NCBI GenBank assembly: GCA_937889655.1
Contig: CALBZG010000079.1
Span: forward strand, 1-21,655
Direction: 5' to 3'
DNA from: an uncultured Clostridia bacterium
GTDB taxonomy: Bacteria; Bacillota; Clostridia; Peptostreptococcales; Anaerovoracaceae
Length of the DNA: 21,655 nt
Shown: positions 7,208-15,469 of the stretch, piece by piece
How the letters are laid out: the number at the start of each line of letters is the position of its first letter
How positions within the stretch are numbered: position 1 is the first letter of the stretch
Position numbers and translations under genes: made by a program
The notes under the pieces: generated by a model
Databases searched by the model: none
Told to the model about the DNA's origin: nothing
The model's input: the letters and a program-made list of their open reading frames with translations, nothing else

Positions 7208-9355
7208 TCAGAACTTTCTGATCGGGTCATCCCCGCTGAGGATGATACATTTATCCCCTATACTGGTCCTAATCACAGGGTACTCCTTTCCGTTTCTGCA
7301 TACAAGAATTTTTTCAGGAATAATATGTTCCGTTATCATGAGCGGTATGTCGCCTCCTCTACGATCTTCAATGATCTCTAAAGACCAGAGGGGTTCCTGG
7401 ACTCCCAGCGCTTCAAAAGTCGCTTCAGACAGCCTGTTGACTATATTTAGTCCATAATCTCCATAGATCCGGACCCCCGCATGAATAAATTCCTTGATCC
7501 ACCCGAGATTCCCTATAGAAATGCCCGTTTCTTCGCAAGCCTCCACTATTTCCTTGAAATTCGCGCGGATGAAATGGTCAAGCCGGCCCTTGCTGATGTT
7601 ATAAATGTACGGTAGAGTCCGGACAGCTTGCTCTTCTTCGGAGATTCGGCCATTATTATTTTGCAAGGACATCATGTAATCATACATCGGAATATAATTT
7701 GTTCCGGACCTATGTCTGGCCTTTCTTGGTTCGTGGATGGAAACCGCGAGCACTTCCTTCATCCATTTCTTGGCGGCCTTGTCATGAATGTGTGCGATCA
7801 GTCTTCTGCTTTGATCAAGCTTACGACAGCTCAACTCCTCCAACGCTTTTCGCCTCAGCGCATTGATCGCTGACACAGGGATGGAGATACCGTTATCGAT
7901 GTTGATCTCCAACTCCTGAACTGCATATGGCACAGAGCCCGTCTTGCTTAATTGCTTATTTATCTCTTCTTGTTGTATCGATCGTTTTACAGCCTTTTCG
8001 ACTCTAATGTCGGATTCGACAGTGGCTGTGACCGGTCCTTGTTTGAATGGATCCGATCTGTCCTGGAGTTCAGAAACGTTCAGTATCATCTTCTCGCCTT
8101 CTTTAGCTGTGAAAATCATATTTACCGGAACTTTTTTACGATATTTTTCCACGCCCTCCGTCAAAGGTTCATAGGTGCCGCGAGCTGTTCTATTTAATTC
8201 TTTGTCTGTAATTTTAAATATCCTGTCACCGGGAGACACCGTTCCTTTTATATCCCCTATCCGTAAATTCCCTGCTCCTCTGTCTTCAATATACGTCACC
8301 ACATTGCCGGGCAGCTTATCGCTTCGTATTTCAATGCCGTCCCCTAATTTTAGCGAGGTGCCGGAATCGACAATGATATCGATCAGATTATTTTTCAGCT
8401 GTTGTTTGACCTTGCCTAGGTAGACGCCTTGATGCTTGGACAATTCCTCCGTGATCAGCTTGCTCCCGGGATTCTGAAAAAGATAGCCTTCAGTGAATCC
8501 TCCTCTGTTGAAGACCTGGTTCAGCGCCCACCTTTCCTCCGGATCAACTTTATAATGCCCGTCCTTTAGATATCGGTCCAGATACTTTCGGTAAATGCCA
8601 GTGACAACGGCCACATACTCCGGTGTTTTCATCCGACCTTCTATTTTAAAGGATTTGACACCTGCTTCCACCAGATCCCCTAGGCTATCAATGGTGCAAA
8701 GGTCTTTCGGGCTCAATGGATATTGCCCGTTGTAGCTAAGCCGACAAGGTTGGGCGCACAGTCCTCTGTTGCCGCTTCGGCCCCCTAAAAACCTGCTCAT
8801 CTGGCATTGTCCTGAATAACTAATGCAAAGAGCGCCATGAACAAACACCTCAATATCTGCCCGGCACTCTCTTGTGATTTCTTTAATATCCTCTAAAGCC
8901 AATTCCCGGGCAAGGACTACTCTTTCAAAGCCCAGCTCTTCCGCCATCCTAACACCACTGGAGTTGTATATTGTCCCCTGAGTAGAAAGATGCAGCCGCA
9001 AGTCCGGCATACCCCGTCTCACCAGCTGTGCAAATCCGACATCCTGAAGGATCAGGGCATCCACTCCGGCTTCATATAAAAATTTTGCATACTCATAAGC
9101 CTCCATGAGTTCGTCATCCATGATCAGCGTGTTTAGGGCTGCATATACCTTGACATTGCGTATGTGGGAATAATCCAAAGCCCATAGCAATTCCTCGTCT
9201 GAAAAATTGTCTGCTTTTATACGGGCGTTGAATATCCGGCCGCCGAGATAAACAGCATCCGCCCCATTTTCCACCGCCGCCCTTAATTGGTTCTTACCGC
9301 CAACGGGTGCTAATAGTTCAAGATCCTTCTTGCGCAGTTCCTTGTCACCTTTCAT
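7208..9355 (-). CDS. U32-family peptidase-like protein, RlhA-like (long form with DUF3656-type C-terminus)
   Basis: A 715-residue protein from the ATG at 9355. The N-terminal ~300 residues form the U32 barrel: LELLAPVGG start, GADAVYLGG, LSTQ, and the U32 signature E-x-F-x2-G-A-L-C-x4-G-x-C (about 169-187). The four clustered cysteines (177, 184, 200, 204) are probable iron-sulfur ligands. The long C-terminal part with the FNRGGFTEGYLF and GVYLGKV segments resembles the DUF3656 region of E. coli RlhA, which hydroxylates C2501 of 23S rRNA; shorter U32 relatives (TrhP) act on tRNA. Despite the family name, protease activity is doubtful. The start overlaps the upstream methyltransferase by 11 bp (ATGAAAGGTGA), implying translational coupling; longer in-frame starts (9376, 9460) lie deeper in that gene. 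Confidence 0.85.
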   Translation of the reverse strand: MKGDKELRKKDLELLAPVGGKNQLRAAVENGADAVYLGGRIFNARIKADNFSDEELLWALDYSHIRNVKVYAALNTLIMDDELMEAYEYAKFLYEAGVDALILQDVGFAQLVRRGMPDLRLHLSTQGTIYNSSGVRMAEELGFERVVLARELALEDIKEITRECRADIEVFVHGALCISYSGQCQMSRFLGGRSGNRGLCAQPCRLSYNGQYPLSPKDLCTIDSLGDLVEAGVKSFKIEGRMKTPEYVAVVTGIYRKYLDRYLKDGHYKVDPEERWALNQVFNRGGFTEGYLFQNPGSKLITEELSKHQGVYLGKVKQQLKNNLIDIIVDSGTSLKLGDGIEIRSDKLPGNVVTYIEDRGAGNLRIGDIKGTVSPGDRIFKITDKELNRTARGTYEPLTEGVEKYRKKVPVNMIFTAKEGEKMILNVSELQDRSDPFKQGPVTATVESDIRVEKAVKRSIQQEEINKQLSKTGSVPYAVQELEINIDNGISIPVSAINALRRKALEELSCRKLDQSRRLIAHIHDKAAKKWMKEVLAVSIHEPRKARHRSGTNYIPMYDYMMSLQNNNGRISEEEQAVRTLPYIYNISKGRLDHFIRANFKEIVEACEETGISIGNLGWIKEFIHAGVRIYGDYGLNIVNRLSEATFEALGVQEPLWSLEIIEDRRGGDIPLMITEHIIPEKILVCRNGKEYPVIRTSIGDKCIILSGDDPIRKF

Positions 9356-10487
9356 TCCTGGTCCCTTTTTCTCCATGAAATTGATAATAGCAAACCTCAA
9401 GACGACCGTTGTACAGTTTGCGGCGCCTCTCAGCGGGTCTTCCCATAACAGCGTTTTCAAAGCCCTTATCTGTGGTTATCAAAAATAGTGACCATGTGGG
9501 ATTTTCTTTGAAAAATAGATAAAGACTCTTGTAAATTTTATCAAGCTCCTTTTTATCGCCTATTCTTTCACCATATGGAGGATTGGTGATTATGATGCCC
9601 CCGTCTTCCGGGGCCCTTAAATTTGCGATATCCAGGACCTTGAATTCTATTAAGTCCTCCACACCTGCTTCGGCAGCGTTTTCCTTCGCTGCTTCTATAG
9701 CCTTCGAGTCGATATCAGAAGCCAATATCCTTACATTTGCATCCTGCTTGATAGCATCATAGGCAGCCTTCCTTTCTTCCTTCCAGAGAGCGGCAGGAAT
9801 GGATTCCCAGTATTCACTGGTGAATTTCCTATTCAGTCCGGGAGCGATATTCCTTCCTATCATAGCTGCTTCGATTGGTATAGTGCCTGATCCGCAGCAA
9901 GGATCTACCAGGAGTCGGCCCTCCTTCCAATAAGTGAGTTGGACCAATGCGGCGGCCAACGTCTCTTTTATCGGAGCCGCAACATCCTTCGTCCGATATC
10001 CTCTTTTATGGAGGCCCGCTCCCGATGTATCCAGCGTGATTGTGGCCCGGTCCTTTAAAATGGTGATTTTTATTGGGTAGTCCGCACCCGTTTCGGCGAA
10101 TCGCTCCAGACCATATACTTCTTTTAGTTTCTCCACTATGGCTTTTTTTACTATGCTTTGGCAGGCCGGAACACTTTGTAGTTTTGATCTTACAGACGTC
10201 CCCGAAACCGAGAACCTTCCATCTGCCGGGATCCATTCTTCCCAGTTGATCGCTTTCGTTTGCTGAAAAAGCTCTTCGAACTCCAGCGCTTTGAATTCAG
10301 CCATTTTTATCAGGACTCTGTCGGCTGATCTCAGCCAAAGATTGGCTCTTACGACGGCTCTTTCATCTCCGGTAAAAGTTATCTTGGCATCTTCGGATTG
10401 TACAACTCTGTAACCGAGATGTTCTATTTCTCTTTTCACAACTGCTTCCAGCCCAAATGTAGCTGTCGCTATTATTTCTAATTTCAT
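9345..10487 (-). CDS. THUMP-domain class I SAM methyltransferase, RlmL-like (23S rRNA m2G)
   Basis: 380 residues. An N-terminal ferredoxin-like/THUMP RNA-binding region (about 1-155) precedes a Rossmann methyltransferase. SAM motif I is VDPCCGSGTIPIEAA (194-208), with an acidic strand end at ASDID (256-260). The catalytic motif NPPYGERI (302-309) is the N6-adenine/N2-guanine type. This matches the RlmL/YpsC (COG0116) family, which makes m2G2445 in E. coli 23S rRNA. It lacks the C-terminal RlmK domain of the E. coli fusion, as is normal for Firmicutes. The ribosome binding site is weak (GCGGTGA). It is transcribed ahead of, and overlaps, the U32-family gene. Confidence 0.9.
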   Translation of the reverse strand: MKLEIIATATFGLEAVVKREIEHLGYRVVQSEDAKITFTGDERAVVRANLWLRSADRVLIKMAEFKALEFEELFQQTKAINWEEWIPADGRFSVSGTSVRSKLQSVPACQSIVKKAIVEKLKEVYGLERFAETGADYPIKITILKDRATITLDTSGAGLHKRGYRTKDVAAPIKETLAAALVQLTYWKEGRLLVDPCCGSGTIPIEAAMIGRNIAPGLNRKFTSEYWESIPAALWKEERKAAYDAIKQDANVRILASDIDSKAIEAAKENAAEAGVEDLIEFKVLDIANLRAPEDGGIIITNPPYGERIGDKKELDKIYKSLYLFFKENPTWSLFLITTDKGFENAVMGRPAERRRKLYNGRLEVCYYQFHGEKGTRNER

Positions 10488-10510
10488 TATTCACCGCTTC
10501 CCTAATATAA

Positions 10511-10557
10511 AATAAGGGCTTCCAAAATGATTGGCCTCATCTTGGGACAGCCCTATT
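10511..10557 (-). terminator. Probable terminator downstream of the rubredoxin-oxidoreductase gene
   Basis: An extended imperfect hairpin: outer arms AATAAGGGCT (10511-10520) and AGCCCTATT (10549-10557), with inner pairings CCAA/TTGG and ATGA/TCAT. Read on the minus strand, the 3' arm runs into TTATTTTATATT. It sits 24 nt after the oxidoreductase stop and 23 nt before the methyltransferase start, so it probably separates those two transcription units or allows partial readthrough. Confidence 0.65.
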
Positions 10558-10581
10558 TCTCTTGTCATTCGCTATTTTATT

Positions 10582-11913
10582 TTAGCCTATTGCTTCCATT
10601 TCTTCAATAGGCCTTTTCTCTGTGTATGCTGCTAAAAGGTCTGTCACTCCAGAGGTGTCTCCAATCAGGATGCCACCGCAAAATTGTCTGTCGCGGAAAT
10701 ATAATTTCTTGTAGACTCGTTTCTCTTTATCCTCATATTTTTTGGTTTCATAAATTAGATTCGGGTCGCTGCCATGCTCTCCGACAGAGAATATCGCAGT
10801 TCCTAAGCCTTCAAAGCTGACTGCCGGTATAGTCGGCTGATAGATCGCTGTATCACCAGTTGCATTGCTGGCGGCCACCTTAGCCATATTGATTGCTTGC
10901 GGCCATATGGCATAGTTTATGCCGTTATATTCCGCACAATCGCCGGCTGCATATATGTCAGGCACCCCCGTTTCCATTTTTTCGTTCACAACGATGGAAC
11001 GGGTTATTTGGGCGCCGGCTTTCTGGGCAAGAGCAACATTTTGTCTTACGCCGGTGGAAATGATCAGCACCTCACATGGCACCACCGTTCCATCTTCCAG
11101 TTCCACTCCTGATACACTATCTTCGCCTAAGATTGCGGCGATCGGGCTCCCTACCTGTGCTTTGACATTGATAGCATCCATTGCCTCTCTTAACACAGCC
11201 GCTCCTTCTGCATCGAGCTGTTTTCCCATAATAACCGGAGACGCTTCGATAACTGTGACGTCCAAGCCGGCTTTGTTCAACTCAGAAGCCGCCTCAAGGC
11301 CAAGTACTCCGCCTCCGATGACGGCAGCCTTTTTTATGCCGGCGGCGATAAAATTCTTCAGATCGTTGATGTTCATCAATGTCCTGATGGTGAAGATGCC
11401 TTTTTTGTCGACACCTTTAAAAGGCGGCAGGAAAGAGTCGGCGCCTGTGGTTATGATCAGTTTATCATATTCCCGTGTTTCACCGGATGCCAGTTTCACA
11501 ATTTTTGAAGGCACATCGATATCCAGAACTTCCTGATTCAGCCTGAATTTGATGTTATTCTCAACATACCATGAGTAATCCTTAATAAACAAATTGGACA
11601 TATCCAGAGAACCCATGATGCCTTTGGTCAACATCGGTCTGTTGTAGCCCAGTACATTTTCCCGGGAGACGATCTCGATGGTGCAAGTATGATTTCGCTT
11701 TCTGATTTCCTCTGCCGCCGTAGTTCCGGCAGGGCCACCGCCAACGATGATATATTTTTCCAAAGTATTCTTCTCATAAGTAACAGGCGCCAGGTCCACA
11801 CGGATGAATTTATCTCTCCCCGCTGCGCAAACAGGGCAGAATTCCGGCGGGACAGGCCCCATGATTATTTCTCCGCAAATAGTGCATTCCCAAGCAGTCA
11901 TATTGCTATCCAT
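10582..11913 (-). CDS. Rubredoxin-domain / FAD-dependent pyridine nucleotide-disulfide oxidoreductase fusion
   Basis: 443 residues. The N-terminus (about 8-36) is a rubredoxin-like iron site with Cys10, 13, 26 and 29 (CTIC...CPVC). It is joined to a complete FAD/NAD(P) oxidoreductase: FAD-binding GGGPAG (58-63), a second Rossmann motif VIGGGVLGLEAA in the middle, and the FAD-contacting DIYAAGDCAE motif. The closest recognised type is NADH:rubredoxin oxidoreductase/NADH oxidase of clostridia. The likely role is passing electrons from NAD(P)H through FAD to the iron site or to partner rubredoxins for oxygen or peroxide reduction; the acceptor is inferred. The ATG at 11913 follows GGGAGG with 11-nt spacing; longer in-frame starts lack such a site. 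It is divergent from the threonine aldolase gene. Confidence 0.88.
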   Translation of the reverse strand: MDSNMTAWECTICGEIIMGPVPPEFCPVCAAGRDKFIRVDLAPVTYEKNTLEKYIIVGGGPAGTTAAEEIRKRNHTCTIEIVSRENVLGYNRPMLTKGIMGSLDMSNLFIKDYSWYVENNIKFRLNQEVLDIDVPSKIVKLASGETREYDKLIITTGADSFLPPFKGVDKKGIFTIRTLMNINDLKNFIAAGIKKAAVIGGGVLGLEAASELNKAGLDVTVIEASPVIMGKQLDAEGAAVLREAMDAINVKAQVGSPIAAILGEDSVSGVELEDGTVVPCEVLIISTGVRQNVALAQKAGAQITRSIVVNEKMETGVPDIYAAGDCAEYNGINYAIWPQAINMAKVAASNATGDTAIYQPTIPAVSFEGLGTAIFSVGEHGSDPNLIYETKKYEDKEKRVYKKLYFRDRQFCGGILIGDTSGVTDLLAAYTEKRPIEEMEAIG

Positions 11914-12009
11914 ATGTTTTATATCCTCCCATACTAAATATAAATATTTATACCCGAGGCCGCTGGCTTTAAACGGGCAGTCAATTAGGTATAGCAATTA
12001 ATGCCATGC

Positions 12010-12020
12010 TGATATATAAT
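12010..12020 (+). promoter_or_regulatory. Possible extended -10 promoter of ltaE
   Basis: TG (12010-12011) precedes TATATAAT, with a consensus TATAAT at 12015-12020. No convincing -35 hexamer stands 16-18 nt upstream. It lies 44 nt before the threonine aldolase ATG. Confidence 0.4.
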
Positions 12021-12064
12021 TATTAGGTCAAAAAAATGTTTAACTAAATTTCCGGAGGTCAAAT

Positions 12065-13081
12065 ATGATATTCTTTAGAAGCGATTACAGCGCAGGGGCC
12101 CATCCTGAAATTCTTAAAGCCCTTGAAACAACCAATTTTGAGCATACCGACGGCTATGGGGAAGACGAGTTCTGCTACAGCGCTGCTAAACTCATAAAAA
12201 AGAAGGTCGGGCGTGAAGATGTTGATGTCCATTTTCTGGTAGGAGGCACCCAGACTAACCTTACAGCGATATCGGCGTTCCTGCGGCCTCACGAGGCAGC
12301 TGTCTCAGCAAAAAGCGGACATATTTGTGTTCATGAGACCGGAGCAATCGAAGCAACAGGGCACAAAATCATTCACCTGCCAAGTCAGGACGGCAAGGTT
12401 CTACCACATCAGATAAAAGAAACGATCATTGAGCATGAAGACGAGCACATGGTCTTGCCAAAGCTTCTTTATATATCCAACTCCACGGAGATCGGGACGA
12501 TTTATTCAAAGGCCGAATTAAAAGCCCTAAGAGAAGCTCTCGATAAGCATGACATGTATCTCTATATGGACGGTGCCCGTCTAGCATCCGCTCTTACATC
12601 CGATGCCAACAAAGATCTCCGGCTGACGGATTTGGCAGAATTCTGCGATGCTTTCTATATCGGCGGGACGAAGAACGGCTTCCTTTTTGGAGAAGCCCTG
12701 GTCATCGTTAATGATGGCCTCAAAAAGGATTTTCGATACTTGATCAAACAAAGAGGCGGGATGTTCGCTAAGGGCAGGCTTCTGGGCATACAGTTTGAAA
12801 CCATGTTCAAAAATGACCTGTACTTTGATCTTGCCAGAAAGACTAATGATATGGCCTCTTTGCTGAGGGAGGGTATCGCGGCAAAGGGATATGAATTCTT
12901 CGTTGATTCCCCGACAAACCAGATCTTCCCGATATTCCCGACTCCTCTTGTCGAGTCGTTGGAAAAGAATTTTTTTTTCTATCGTTGGTGCCCTTACGGA
13001 TTAGAAAATACAGCAATTAGGCTTGTAACGTCTTTCACGACCACAGAAGAAGAAATCAATGAATTTTTGAAGGATATCTAA
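12065..13081 (+). CDS. ltaE: Low-specificity L-threonine aldolase (beta-eliminating lyase fold)
   Basis: PLP-dependent cytoplasmic enzyme cleaving L-threonine or allo-threonine to glycine and acetaldehyde. It has 338 residues, the family length. Visible are the GGTQTN loop (60-65), His90 in HETGAIEATG, which stacks on PLP in homologues, the cofactor aspartate in MDGARL (168-173), and the Schiff-base Lys203 in YIGGTKNG. The ATG follows CCGGAGGT. It is a monocistronic unit ending in a strong bidirectional terminator. A run of nine T (12970-12978) inside the coding sequence is a slippage-prone site, but the frame is intact. Fold relatives such as tyrosine phenol-lyase are larger, so aldolase is preferred. 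Confidence 0.92.
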   Translation: MIFFRSDYSAGAHPEILKALETTNFEHTDGYGEDEFCYSAAKLIKKKVGREDVDVHFLVGGTQTNLTAISAFLRPHEAAVSAKSGHICVHETGAIEATGHKIIHLPSQDGKVLPHQIKETIIEHEDEHMVLPKLLYISNSTEIGTIYSKAELKALREALDKHDMYLYMDGARLASALTSDANKDLRLTDLAEFCDAFYIGGTKNGFLFGEALVIVNDGLKKDFRYLIKQRGGMFAKGRLLGIQFETMFKNDLYFDLARKTNDMASLLREGIAAKGYEFFVDSPTNQIFPIFPTPLVESLEKNFFFYRWCPYGLENTAIRLVTSFTTTEEEINEFLKDI

Positions 13082-13093
13082 ATGGGATCATAT

Positions 13094-13138
13094 AAAATGC
13101 GGAGGCGGTCAAAATACAACTGACCGCCTCCGCATTTT
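13094..13138. terminator. Bidirectional intrinsic terminator between ltaE and the GH3-fold gene
   Basis: A perfect 18-bp stem (13094-13111 with 13121-13138) encloses a 9-nt loop. The GC core GCGGAGGCGGTCA is bounded by AAAA on one side and TTTT on the other, so it works in both directions. It serves the convergent genes ending at 13081 (plus) and 13199 (minus). Confidence 0.95.
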
Positions 13139-13198
13139 TATTCGCCCGAACTAATTTCAAACAAAGCATTATACTTAATCGACATACATCCGGCCCCG

Positions 13199-14422
13199 CT
13201 ACTCCACAAGCCCATATCTGATTTTCCAGGTAATGATCCGCGTAGCCGAATCGTCTATATCCTCCATTTTAACCGTTCCGTTATTGACTGCCTCTATCAC
13301 TGCGGCTATTTCATTTTCGTAATCCGTTGCCCATATCATATTATTCCCTGCATTTACGGCCGTCACCGACTTAGCTTTTCCGCTTGCATACTCGTCAAAA
13401 ACAGGACTCATAATGTCGCTGATGACAATCACGCCATTAAATCCAAGTTCCTCACGAAGATAATCATGCCATGGTCTGGAAAGGGAAAGGGGCATAGTTT
13501 GATCCACGCTATCCTGCCCTGTAACCAATGAATTGGCCATCATAACCGCTGGAGCGCCCATGTAGCAACCCATCATAAAGGCTTCTGTGTTGCTGCCGGT
13601 ATAGTACTTCAGAACGGAACTGACGCCGCATTCATCATATAACAGTGCCAGCTGTCTAATGTACTCTTTTGTGATCTCGGCCTCTTGGCCGAGGGTTTGT
13701 TCATAGATACTGACCGCGGGAGATGTCACAATATTGGTGATTGGGCCAAAATTCATATTCAGGCCTAAATTCTTCAGCATAATGAGCTTCTCGTCTTCCT
13801 GAGTGATGACCGCTTCGATACCGCCTTCATCATACAAAGCCCGCGGAAGTTTGAAAGGCTCGTTTCTAAACGCAGGCCATTTGGAAACAGCCACGAATGC
13901 GCCGCCCTCTTCAGCAACTGCCTGGAAAGGCCTGATTTGTGAAGCTTCCCTCATGTCCCTGAAAACATATGGTGCATTTTCGGGATTCGTATTCCCGAAG
14001 AATTCCCCGGTGTAGAGGAATCCACCCAGATGATATTTCGTAAGAGCTTCCAAATCGCTTCCATCGCCCCGATAAGGGGTAAGGAACATCTGCCCCACCT
14101 TCTCCTCCAGTGTCATTTCAGCCACGATTTCCACAGCTCTCTCGCATGTGCCTATGACCACGCCTCCGCGATATGGATTAACGGGCTCCGGCTTTGCCGG
14201 TTCTTTAAAAATGAAATATGCGCTTGTCCCAATAACGATCGCTAATGCCAAAATCGGCAATATTCTAAGGATCTGAGACTTTGCTTTCGGATGCTGGTGC
14301 ATCATATCCGAAAGGACTTCAGCGGGATTTCTCCCATGGGCGTCCTCCTCATGATCCATTTTATCTCCATCAGGGGAATCGTTGCTTTCGATGTTTTTTA
14401 TATTGATGTCGTCTTTATCCAA
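13199..14422 (-). CDS. Membrane-anchored, degenerate glycoside hydrolase family 3 (NagZ-like) protein
   Basis: 407 residues: an acidic cytoplasmic N-terminus of about 50 residues, one membrane helix (about 51-72), and an extracytoplasmic GH3 N-terminal-type barrel (about 95-407; MTLEEKVGQMF, HLGGFLYTG, LREELGFNGVIVISD). Active GH3 NagZ enzymes carry D-x-EGG-R, RSFG, KHFPGHG...DSH and TAH motifs. Here the matching places read AEEGGAFV (170-177), YEQTLG (240-245), KYYTGSN (272-278) and MMANS (294-298). Only the lysine and the nucleophile aspartate (Asp336 in ISDIMS) remain. Substrate binding and the acid/base dyad therefore look lost, suggesting a non-catalytic surface or binding role. The start is TTG at 14422, supported by GGAGGAGGTG. 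The frame is long and clean, so it does not look like a decaying pseudogene. Confidence 0.8.
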   Translation of the reverse strand: MDKDDINIKNIESNDSPDGDKMDHEEDAHGRNPAEVLSDMMHQHPKAKSQILRILPILALAIVIGTSAYFIFKEPAKPEPVNPYRGGVVIGTCERAVEIVAEMTLEEKVGQMFLTPYRGDGSDLEALTKYHLGGFLYTGEFFGNTNPENAPYVFRDMREASQIRPFQAVAEEGGAFVAVSKWPAFRNEPFKLPRALYDEGGIEAVITQEDEKLIMLKNLGLNMNFGPITNIVTSPAVSIYEQTLGQEAEITKEYIRQLALLYDECGVSSVLKYYTGSNTEAFMMGCYMGAPAVMMANSLVTGQDSVDQTMPLSLSRPWHDYLREELGFNGVIVISDIMSPVFDEYASGKAKSVTAVNAGNNMIWATDYENEIAAVIEAVNNGTVKMEDIDDSATRIITWKIRYGLVE

Positions 14423-14525
14423 AAGGCACCTCCTCCAATACTATGCGATTACCATTTTATCATTTTTGATGAATTTTGTGTGACCAATTTTAGAAGATCC
14501 TATAAAATCCATTTCGAAGGTGAAC

Positions 14526-14640
14526 GGATATCAGAGGATATGGTATACTTGACAAAGGGATTTCAAGATGATACTTTGATGCTTCATCAGAATATATTTT
14601 TTATGCATATCAATGAAATTTCCGACGCAGGATATCAGAG
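14526..14640. repeat. 11-bp direct repeat flanking the flavin-reductase promoter
   Basis: GGATATCAGAG occurs at 14526-14536 and again at 14630-14640, start to start 104 bp, bracketing the plus-strand promoter. The rest of the 268-bp intergenic region (14423-14690) holds that promoter and no supported gene. The repeat may be coincidental. Confidence 0.35.
14549..14577 (+). promoter_or_regulatory. sigma-A promoter of the flavin-reductase-domain gene
   Basis: TTGACA (14549-14554) with a 17-nt spacer to TACTTT (14572-14577): perfect -35, weaker -10. The start site would be near 14584, leaving a leader of about 107 nt to the ATG at 14691. Confidence 0.6.
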
Positions 14641-14690
14641 CCTCATCAAAGGTTGCCTGCCCATTTCCAGTTTTACAGGAGGTCGAAGAA

Positions 14691-15464
14691 ATGAAGAACG
14701 ATGTGGATAGGACCATGAACAGAACAATGAATAGAAACAAAAGTAGAATAATAAATAAGAACATACAAATAAGCAAGAATATAAACGGTGATGAAGGTGC
14801 CGGAGGCAAAACAAATAAACAGACAGTCAACAACCCCAAAGAAAAAGTGGTTTTCAAGCCGGGGACTATGTTGAATCCGGTTCCTGTTGTCATGGTTTCC
14901 TGCGGCGGCAACCAGGATGAATACAATATTATAACCATCGCCTGGACAGGAATCATCAATACAGATCCGCCGCTGACATATATCTCTGTTCGCAAATCCC
15001 GATTTTCTTATGAACTTCTTGTAAAAAATCGGGGATTTGTCATAAATCTTGTTGACGAGAAGACTGCTTTTGCAGCGGACTATTGCGGAGTGAAATCCGG
15101 AAGGGATGTCGATAAATTTCATGCCCAAAAGTTGACACCTCTGCCGGCTGAAGCTGTCAAAGCACCGTTGATCGAAGAATGTCCGGTCAATATTGAATGC
15201 AAAGTGCTGGATATTGTCTCCTACCAGACCCATGATATGTTTATATCGGAAATCGTCAAGGTACATGCCGACAAGGGCCTTATGGATCAAAAGGGCAAGC
15301 TGCGGCTTGAGGATGCCTCGCTGATTTGCTTCTGTCACGGAGCTTATTATGGTCTAAAAAGCCGTCCTCTCGGGGACTTCGGCTATTCTGTGATGAAACC
15401 GAAAACTAAAAGCCGCATCGCAAGAGCGAAAAGGGCTAAAAGCACCCCCGATAAATCCCGATAA
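14691..15464 (+). CDS. Flavin reductase-like (FMN-binding split barrel) domain protein with N-terminal extension
   Basis: 257 residues from the ATG at 14691, chosen because AGGAGGT (14677-14683) lies 7 nt upstream. Residues about 52-230 form a flavin reductase-like domain: VVFKPGTMLNPVPVVMVS at its start, then TIAWTGIINTDPPLTYISV and the FVINL strand. Related proteins bind FMN and act as flavin reductases or flavoredoxin-like electron carriers; the partner here is unknown. The first ~50 residues are an Asn/Lys/Arg-rich, low-complexity extension encoded by very A-rich DNA, absent from typical members of about 190 residues. The C-terminus is a basic tail (KPKTKSRIARAKRAKS). It ends 5 nt from the convergent pyrE stop. 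Confidence 0.82.
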   Translation: MKNDVDRTMNRTMNRNKSRIINKNIQISKNINGDEGAGGKTNKQTVNNPKEKVVFKPGTMLNPVPVVMVSCGGNQDEYNIITIAWTGIINTDPPLTYISVRKSRFSYELLVKNRGFVINLVDEKTAFAADYCGVKSGRDVDKFHAQKLTPLPAEAVKAPLIEECPVNIECKVLDIVSYQTHDMFISEIVKVHADKGLMDQKGKLRLEDASLICFCHGAYYGLKSRPLGDFGYSVMKPKTKSRIARAKRAKSTPDKSR

Positions 15465-15469
15465 CATAT

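Noticed and set aside
10919..11536. 205-codon frame antisense to the rubredoxin-oxidoreductase gene
   Set aside because: Serine/threonine/alanine-rich composition without motifs, lying wholly inside a clear flavoprotein gene on the other strand.
14673..15338. 221-codon frame antisense to the flavin-reductase-domain gene
   Set aside because: It has no ribosome binding site and runs opposite a conserved domain with a strong start. It is explained as a shadow of that gene.
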